Assembly (NCBI GenBank): GCA_002721375.1
Contig: PBKH01000063.1
Coordinates: forward strand, 25,087 to 36,649
Direction of reading: 5' to 3'
Source: Verrucomicrobiales bacterium
GTDB lineage: Bacteria; Verrucomicrobiota; Verrucomicrobiia; Limisphaerales; UBA1096
Length of the DNA: 11,563 bases
In this document: piece after piece, positions 1 to 5,421 of the stretch
How the letters are laid out: the number at the start of each line of letters is the position of its first letter
How positions within the stretch are numbered: position 1 is the first letter of the stretch
Made by a program: the position numbers and the translations under genes
Notes under the pieces: model-generated
What the model was told of the DNA's origin: nothing
Seen by the model: the letters and a program-made list of their open reading frames with translations, nothing else
Database searches by the model: none

Positions 1-1
1 C

Positions 2-1333
2 GAAAACTCATCTTCCGCGCAAGAAGCACTACAAAGCATCTACTTCAAGGGGCATCAGGACGAGTGGACACGCAAAGCAGTACTTTGTTCACTAAAGGGA
101 GATGAAGTTGAATTCGCCCGCAAGACGGCTAACAGAATTCCTCCCGCTTACCTTGAAGAACTATTTGAATTATCAGCAAGTCGAATTGAAAATGAAATCG
201 ATCTAAAGAACTTAATCAACATAATCCTTGAGACGTCTTGGAAAAATGATGAAAAAATCAAACTGCTGAATGCCCTTCGCTCCGGCATTTCTAAATCCTC
301 AAATCTCAAAAGCATTAAGCATGTCAAAATTCAATCTTTGACCGAAGATTTGCCACACCTAAATCTTGAATTAAAAATGGAACTCCACCAATTGTCTATC
401 ACTGTCGGTGCAGATCCTTTCTTGAATAAATCTAGCATTAGAAAAATTATTAATCAGTTACCAAAACCAGACGGAACAAACTCTAAAAAGATAGGGCAAT
501 ATATACGTTTTATAGCAGAAGCAAGCCAATCCAAAGAAGTGGTAGATAAATTAATTTCGATCATTAAATCTGGGGCAAACAATGAAATCCAAATGTCGGC
601 AATTAACGCACTGGCTGAAATTACAGATAATTCACAACCATCAAGGTTAGTTTCAACGTGGCCTTATGTGCTACCATCCAACAGATCACAATTAATAAAT
701 CTGCTTGTATATAACAACCGTTTTAAAGAAGCCTTTTTAAAAGCGCTGGAATCAAAAAATATTGCGCTAGGAGAAGCCAACCTTGATCTCGAGCACAGAA
801 GACAATTAATAAGATACTCTGGTTCTAAAATTGGTAATCGCGCAAAAAAACTCTTCGGAGATGAAGAATACAGCAACCGTATCTCTATTGTAGATGATTG
901 GCTTGTAAAGCTGCCCAAAAAAGGTAACGCAAATCGCGGCAAGGAGCACTTTACCAATCTATGTGCTAACTGCCATAAAAGCCGAGGAGAAGGCCATCCT
1001 CTGGGCCCAGAATTGGAAGGACTCAACCATAGAAGTGTAGAGGATCTTGCCAGCAACATTATTGATCCAAACATGGCAATCAACCCTAAATATGCACCAT
1101 ATAAAATCATCACAAAATCCGGCGACACTTATGTTGGCATACTTTCCAACCAAAGTGCAAACTCTGTCACTGTTCATATGCCACTCAGCATATCAGTGAA
1201 CGTGAATCGTGATGATATCGATCAATTACAATCCATGAGATCTTCGTTGATGCCATCTGGACTAGAAAAATCTCTTACCCCTGCTGGACTTCGCGATGTG
1301 ATCGAATATATTCGCCTCTCTGCAGCAAATTAA
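2..1333 (+). CDS. Heme-binding c-type cytochrome domain protein (TIGR02603-like), 5' truncated by window edge
   Basis: The reading frame is open from base 2 to the TAA at 1331-1333, giving 443 visible residues with no credible start. An internal TTG at 338 is not a start, because coding continues upstream of it. Visible residues 1 to about 300 are helical and HEAT-like (for example the stretch MSAINALAEI), which fits the repeat region usually placed before the heme domain. The last ~125 residues match the Pirellula/Verrucomicrobium putative heme-binding domain: a CANCH heme-attachment motif at bases 962-976, then GPELEGL, DPN, the YKIITKSGDTYVGIL strand region and a C-terminal SLMPSGL, whose Met is a candidate distal heme ligand. 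Full-length relatives are much longer and often begin with a secreted beta-propeller or dehydrogenase-like domain. The role is probably periplasmic electron transfer coupled to oxidation of an unknown substrate. The gene is AT-rich compared with the downstream genes. The family call is firm; the substrate is unknown. Confidence 0.88.
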   Translation, partial: ENSSSAQEALQSIYFKGHQDEWTRKAVLCSLKGDEVEFARKTANRIPPAYLEELFELSASRIENEIDLKNLINIILETSWKNDEKIKLLNALRSGISKSSNLKSIKHVKIQSLTEDLPHLNLELKMELHQLSITVGADPFLNKSSIRKIINQLPKPDGTNSKKIGQYIRFIAEASQSKEVVDKLISIIKSGANNEIQMSAINALAEITDNSQPSRLVSTWPYVLPSNRSQLINLLVYNNRFKEAFLKALESKNIALGEANLDLEHRRQLIRYSGSKIGNRAKKLFGDEEYSNRISIVDDWLVKLPKKGNANRGKEHFTNLCANCHKSRGEGHPLGPELEGLNHRSVEDLASNIIDPNMAINPKYAPYKIITKSGDTYVGILSNQSANSVTVHMPLSISVNVNRDDIDQLQSMRSSLMPSGLEKSLTPAGLRDVIEYIRLSAAN

Positions 1334-1350
1334 AGCCGACCTTTATTAAT

Positions 1351-1364
1351 TTAACTTGAGTTAA
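1351..1364. promoter_or_regulatory. Short perfect palindrome upstream of the TIR gene
   Basis: The 46-base gap between the heme protein gene and the TIR gene contains TTAACT-TG-AGTTAA, two perfect 6-base arms around a 2-base centre, ending 15 bases before the TIR ATG. The arms are A/T-rich and there is no T-tract, so it does not look like an intrinsic terminator. A small operator is possible, but a 14-base A/T-rich palindrome can arise by chance. Confidence 0.2.
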
Positions 1365-1379
1365 CCCCGGATAAAAACC

Positions 1380-3410
1380 ATGGCGGAGGAAGTATTCATC
1401 AGTTATGGCTCAGCCGATCGGGAGCGGATTCAGGATCTTGTCTCTCGAATGCGACAGGCCGGAGTCACCGTCTGGATCGACGAGGCTGGGATTGAGGGTG
1501 CCGCCATGTGGAGCGAGGAAATCGTTGGCGCTATTAACCAATGCAAGGTCCTCATCCTTGCTATCTCCTCCAACTCCACCAAGTCCAAGAATGTCGTCCG
1601 CGAACTCGCCCTTGCCAGCGAGGAGGAAAAAACGATCCTTCCGGTATTCATCGAGCCCACCGAGATTCCCGAGTCGATGAAATACCAATTGGCTGGTATC
1701 CAGCGCGTAGAGTATTTCGCTGGCAACGAAGAGGAAGCCATAGGAAGCGTACTACGCTCTCTCTCCCGCCTAGGGATCACAACAAAGGACGGCAACGCCG
1801 ACCAAGCTCCTAAACAAACGGCACCCAAACCGAACCAAATCAAGGTTAAGAATCCGGCCATAGCCATCGCCGCAGTTGCCATGATCGCCCTGCTTGCAAT
1901 AGTCTTCCTACTCAAGTCAAGCGGAGATCAACCCCCAAACGCCCCAGGTGATCTAACCGCAAAACCGGAAACCGCAGCCAAAGCTCCTGCCAATCCGCTG
2001 GACAAAAATCGGATCGTCCTTTTGCCGTTCAAGAATATCGGCACACCGGGTGAAAATGATCATATCGTCGAGGGCATCGTCGATGACTTGAACACGATGT
2101 TAACCAACGTGGAGGGCTTGAGAGTGATCGGTTCTGCATCGGCCAAAACCTATCGCAATAGTGACAAGACCCCTGCGGAGATCGGGAAGGAACTCAATGC
2201 CGGCACCCTACTCCAAGGCAGCATTCAGAAAACCGACTCAGATCTGAAAATAAATGTCCGCCTGATCGACACCACCACATCTGAAAACATCTGGGCCAAT
2301 TCATTCAGCGGCAGTGAAAACGATCGCAGTAAATTCCAACAAGAGATCATTCAATCCATAGTTAACAAAACAAAGGGTACTATCCTCAACCAATCCGAAC
2401 TCAGCTCCCTCTCCCAAGGCGACACCAAAAGCGCCGAAGCATACAAATTGTTAAAAGAAGGAGTAGATTTATTAAAAGGCCACTCTCGCGAAGGCACCCA
2501 AAGAGCCATCGATCTTATGCTTAAAGCGATCAAATTAGATTCAAACTATTCAAACGCCCATATGGGTCTTGCGAGAGCTTATCAACTCTCATCCAGTTTG
2601 AGTCTGCACGAGCCAACAACAGCATTCAATTTATCAAAAAAACACGGACGAAAAGCGTTAGAAATCAACCCCAATCTTCCTGGATTTGAAATAATCAAAA
2701 TAACGTTTTCTCAAGACGGCCAAAGAGATCCAGAAGAAATGATGAACCGTCTGAATTTACTACTCAAAAAATACCCTAATAACTCTGATCTCTTAAGAGA
2801 AGCCGGTGATATCTACTCATTTTCAGGAAGAAACCAAAAGGCCATAGAAACCCTACATCAAGGCTTAAAGCTAGACCCAAAGAACGCTTGGTTTCATCAA
2901 TATTTAGCTTATACTCATTTGATCACCCGAAACAAAAAATTGGCCGAACACCACAATTCGGAAGCTTTAAAGTTAAAGCCTAACTTCCAATTTGCATTAC
3001 ACATTCGATCCCTGATTTTGTCCAGTGATAATCGATTTGATGAGATTGAAAGTGAACTTTTGAAAGCCATTCAGGATGACGCCCAAAACCCAGTTACCAT
3101 TATGTCACTGGGAATTGTCTACTGGCGTTCAGGACAAAAGGAAAAGTCATACAAGCTATTAGCAGAATTATTGGATCGCAGAAATTTCGAATATATTAAA
3201 AGTGGCATTCTAGCACGTTTTTATATTGCAATCGGGGAGAAAAAAAAATCTTTAAAATGGCTACAACAGTCGAGCAAAGAAAGTGATACAGACTTTGTTG
3301 ATCTATTCCACTGGCCGTTGTTTGATGAAGTCCGCGCAGATCCCGATTTCATCAAAATATACAAGGATGCGGGAATCTATGAACACTACACAACAGGAAG
3401 CAGCAAATAA
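1380..3410 (+). CDS. Membrane TIR domain protein with TolB/FlgO-like domain and TPR repeats
   Basis: 676 residues, starting at ATG 1380 without a clear ribosome site. Residues 3-115 form a bacterial TIR_2-type domain: VFISYGSADR at the start, VWIDEAGI in the middle, and SKNVVRELALA, where E75 aligns with the catalytic glutamate of NAD-cleaving TIR domains. Residues ~159-178 (AIAIAAVAMIALLAIVFLL) form one membrane span preceded by lysines, suggesting the TIR half is cytoplasmic. After a Pro/Ala-rich linker, residues ~211-332 match the TolB-amino-terminal/FlgO-like domain seen in adenylyl cyclases of the COG5616 type: VLLPFKNIG, IVEGIVDDL, LLQGSI, VRLIDTTTSENIWA. Residues ~350-635 hold about six or seven TPR-like units, ending in the typical tail FDEVRADPDFIKIY. 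The protein likely senses an extracytoplasmic signal and acts through TIR (NAD hydrolysis or protein contact). GC content falls sharply near residue 355, where the TPRs begin. NADase activity and any defence role are inferred. Confidence 0.88.
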   Translation: MAEEVFISYGSADRERIQDLVSRMRQAGVTVWIDEAGIEGAAMWSEEIVGAINQCKVLILAISSNSTKSKNVVRELALASEEEKTILPVFIEPTEIPESMKYQLAGIQRVEYFAGNEEEAIGSVLRSLSRLGITTKDGNADQAPKQTAPKPNQIKVKNPAIAIAAVAMIALLAIVFLLKSSGDQPPNAPGDLTAKPETAAKAPANPLDKNRIVLLPFKNIGTPGENDHIVEGIVDDLNTMLTNVEGLRVIGSASAKTYRNSDKTPAEIGKELNAGTLLQGSIQKTDSDLKINVRLIDTTTSENIWANSFSGSENDRSKFQQEIIQSIVNKTKGTILNQSELSSLSQGDTKSAEAYKLLKEGVDLLKGHSREGTQRAIDLMLKAIKLDSNYSNAHMGLARAYQLSSSLSLHEPTTAFNLSKKHGRKALEINPNLPGFEIIKITFSQDGQRDPEEMMNRLNLLLKKYPNNSDLLREAGDIYSFSGRNQKAIETLHQGLKLDPKNAWFHQYLAYTHLITRNKKLAEHHNSEALKLKPNFQFALHIRSLILSSDNRFDEIESELLKAIQDDAQNPVTIMSLGIVYWRSGQKEKSYKLLAELLDRRNFEYIKSGILARFYIAIGEKKKSLKWLQQSSKESDTDFVDLFHWPLFDEVRADPDFIKIYKDAGIYEHYTTGSSK

Positions 3411-3417
3411 GATTTTC

Positions 3418-3954
3418 ATGAAGAACGCAATAATACGTTTGATATGTTTGGTGGCGGTTGCCTTGGCGACTGCCGGGGTTCGGGCTGAGAAATTCTCGGC
3501 CGGAGGCATTTCGTTTGAGGGACCGAAAGGCTGGCTCTCGCAAAAGCCGTCGTCATCGATGCGTAAGGCGCAATTCGTCGTAAAGGGAAAGGGCAGCGAA
3601 AAGGCAGAAGTAGTTTTCTTTCATTTCGGACCCGGCGCAGCGGGTGGTGTGCAAGCCAACGTCCAGCGTTGGTTGGGGCAATTCAAGGAACCGGCGGATA
3701 AACTCAAAGCACAAATAACCGACGAGACGATCGACGGCACCATGGTCACCTATGTGACAGCGGAGGGCACATTCATGAAAGGCCCACCGTTCGGTGGCAA
3801 CAAGGTGCCGGTGCCGAACAGTGGCCTACTCGGAGCGATTATAGATAGTAAACAGGGCGCGGTATTCATCAAGGCTACAGGCCCGAAAAACATCATCAAG
3901 TCCACTGAGAAGGCCCTCAGAGCCATGGTCAAAACTGCTTTGAAGAATAAATAA
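3418..3954 (+). CDS. Small secreted protein of unknown function, possible PsbP/Mog1-like fold
   Basis: 178 residues from ATG 3418. This start is chosen because it puts a good Sec signal peptide first: MKN, then a hydrophobic stretch to ATAGVRA, with cleavage likely before EKFSAGG near residue 23. An ATG at 3379 would add 13 polar residues and overlap the TIR gene by 32 bases; it is less likely, although AAGGA lies a short way upstream of it. The mature part opens with ISFEGPKGW and has alternating strands with VVFFHFGPGAAGGVQANVQRW near residues 65-85 and a helical C-terminus. This resembles secreted hypothetical proteins common in Planctomycetes and Verrucomicrobia and, loosely, PsbP/Mog1-type alpha-beta folds; that resemblance is only a guess. 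Its start lies 7 bases after the TIR gene stop, so the two are probably co-transcribed. No catalytic motif was recognised. It ends 30 bases from the convergent DUF1501 gene, with no terminator hairpin visible between them. Confidence 0.75.
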   Translation: MKNAIIRLICLVAVALATAGVRAEKFSAGGISFEGPKGWLSQKPSSSMRKAQFVVKGKGSEKAEVVFFHFGPGAAGGVQANVQRWLGQFKEPADKLKAQITDETIDGTMVTYVTAEGTFMKGPPFGGNKVPVPNSGLLGAIIDSKQGAVFIKATGPKNIIKSTEKALRAMVKTALKNK

Positions 3955-3984
3955 CAAACACCCAAAATGCTTAGTCAGAGGGTA

Positions 3985-5418
3985 TCACGCTAACAAACCT
4001 TTAATGACTTTGCCATGGACGTCGGTAAGGCGATAATGACGACCCTGGAATTTGAAAGTCAGTTTCTCGTGGTCGATCCCGAGGCAGTGTAACATCGTCG
4101 CGTGCAGGTCGTAAACATGCACCGGCTTTTCAACAACATTGAATGAAAAATCGTCCGTAGTGCCATAGGTAGTACCGCCACGGATACCACCGCCGGCGAG
4201 CCATATGCTGAAGCATCGCGGGTGATGATCACGCCCGTACTTGGCCATATTCAGGCCACCTTGCGCGTATACTGTCCGCCCGAATTCGCCGCCCCAAATC
4301 ACCAGTGTCTCGTCGAGCATACCACGCTGCCTGAGATCGGCGATCAAAGCGGCGGATGACTGATCAATGTCACCGCATTGCAACGGTATATCACGTGGAA
4401 GATCGCCGTGCTGGTCCCATCCGCGGTGGTAAAGCTGGATAAAACGCACACCGCGTTCGGCCAACCTTCGAGCCAACAGACAGTTGGCCGCGTAGGTACC
4501 TGGCTTGCGTGCATTCTTCCCATACAAATCAAAAATATGTTCTGGCTCGCTTGATGTGTCCATCAATTCCGGCACTGAGGTCTGCATTCTGTAAGCCATC
4601 TCCGCTTGTCGGATTCGCGTAAGGATTTCGGGGTCGCCCAATCGCTCGTAATGCTCACGATTCAGTGCCTGACCAAGATCAAGCATCCGCCGCCTTCGCT
4701 TGACCGTAATACCGGCCGGGTTATTCAGATACAGCACCGGGTCGCCCGATGATCGAAACTTCACGCCTTGATGTTCTGACGGCAAAAATCCGCTACCCCA
4801 AAGCCTAGCATACAGCGCCTGTGAATCGCGCTTTGCGCTGCCGTGCGAGATCATCACAACATAGGCTGGCAAATCAGCGTTTTCGCTGCCCAGTCCGTAG
4901 CTCGCCCACGCACCGATGCTCGGCCGTCCTGCCTGCTGAAAGCCGGTCTGGAAAAAAGTGATCGCTGGATCGTGATTGATCGCCTGAGTCTGCATTGAGC
5001 GCACCACACACAACTCGTCCGCCACTTGGCCAAGACGCGGTAGCAACTCGCTCAACTCTGTCCCGCTCTGACCGTACTGCGAAAAATTGTAAATCGACTT
5101 GCATACTTTTTTTTCCTTCTGTCCAGAGGTCATCCCGGTGAGTCGTTGCCCACCGAAAAAATCGCTACCGAGTATCTGCCCGTGAGCCTTGACCAAATGT
5201 GGCTTGTGATCGAGCAACTCGAACTGCGAAGGCGCACCGCTTTGAAAAAGGTATATCACTCGCTTAGCCTTTGGCGCAAAATTCGGAAAACCGGACAAAC
5301 CGGCAAATAGCCGCGGGTTTAACAACGACGCCAGAGCCACCGAACCAATCCCAACGCTTGTACGACCAAGGAACTGCCGCCGGGTCTGCATCATCGCTTG
5401 GTGAGTTTCGGGTGTCAT
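3985..5418 (-). CDS. DUF1501 family protein, Tat-exported, sulfatase-like fold
   Basis: 477 residues. The N-terminus carries a twin-arginine signal (TRRQFLGRTSVGIGSVALASLL, arginines at 13-14), indicating folded export through Tat, so a bound metal or cofactor is plausible. The sequence follows the DUF1501 pattern: RVIYLFQSGAPSQFELLDHKP near residue 53, INHDPA near 147, GWDQHGDL at 333-340, IWGGEFGRT at 374-381, GRDHHP at 395-400, SIWLAGGGI, and the C-terminal HATMLHCLGIDHEKLTFKFQGR. DUF1501 proteins belong to the alkaline phosphatase/sulfatase superfamily, but their substrate is not established. The length is normal for the family. The start is ATG 5418 (Met9 and Met10 are alternatives), 3 bases after the stop of the DUF1549/DUF1553 cytochrome gene, which is the usual partner, so co-transcription and probably translational coupling are likely. 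No ribosome site is visible. Confidence 0.94.
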   Translation of the reverse strand: MTPETHQAMMQTRRQFLGRTSVGIGSVALASLLNPRLFAGLSGFPNFAPKAKRVIYLFQSGAPSQFELLDHKPHLVKAHGQILGSDFFGGQRLTGMTSGQKEKKVCKSIYNFSQYGQSGTELSELLPRLGQVADELCVVRSMQTQAINHDPAITFFQTGFQQAGRPSIGAWASYGLGSENADLPAYVVMISHGSAKRDSQALYARLWGSGFLPSEHQGVKFRSSGDPVLYLNNPAGITVKRRRRMLDLGQALNREHYERLGDPEILTRIRQAEMAYRMQTSVPELMDTSSEPEHIFDLYGKNARKPGTYAANCLLARRLAERGVRFIQLYHRGWDQHGDLPRDIPLQCGDIDQSSAALIADLRQRGMLDETLVIWGGEFGRTVYAQGGLNMAKYGRDHHPRCFSIWLAGGGIRGGTTYGTTDDFSFNVVEKPVHVYDLHATMLHCLGIDHEKLTFKFQGRHYRLTDVHGKVIKGLLA

Positions 5419-5421
5419 TTG

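Noticed and set aside
338..1333. TTG at 338 as the start of the first gene
   Set aside because: The frame is open back to base 2 with protein-like sequence, so the gene begins outside the window.
1405..1915. Alternative open frames on both strands over the TIR domain
   Set aside because: They arise from the GC-rich TIR coding segment; only the 1380 frame shows TIR motifs.
3283..3954. Longer version of the small secreted gene starting at 3283
   Set aside because: It would overlap the TIR coding region by over 120 bases and bury the signal peptide that begins at ATG 3418.
1380..3954. Calling the TIR gene pair a known defence system such as Thoeris or CBASS
   Set aside because: No ThsA-like partner, cyclic-nucleotide synthase, Argonaute or other defence gene is present in the window.
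3955..3984. Bidirectional terminator between the convergent small secreted gene and DUF1501
   Set aside because: The 30-base gap has no GC-rich stem and no T-tract on either strand.
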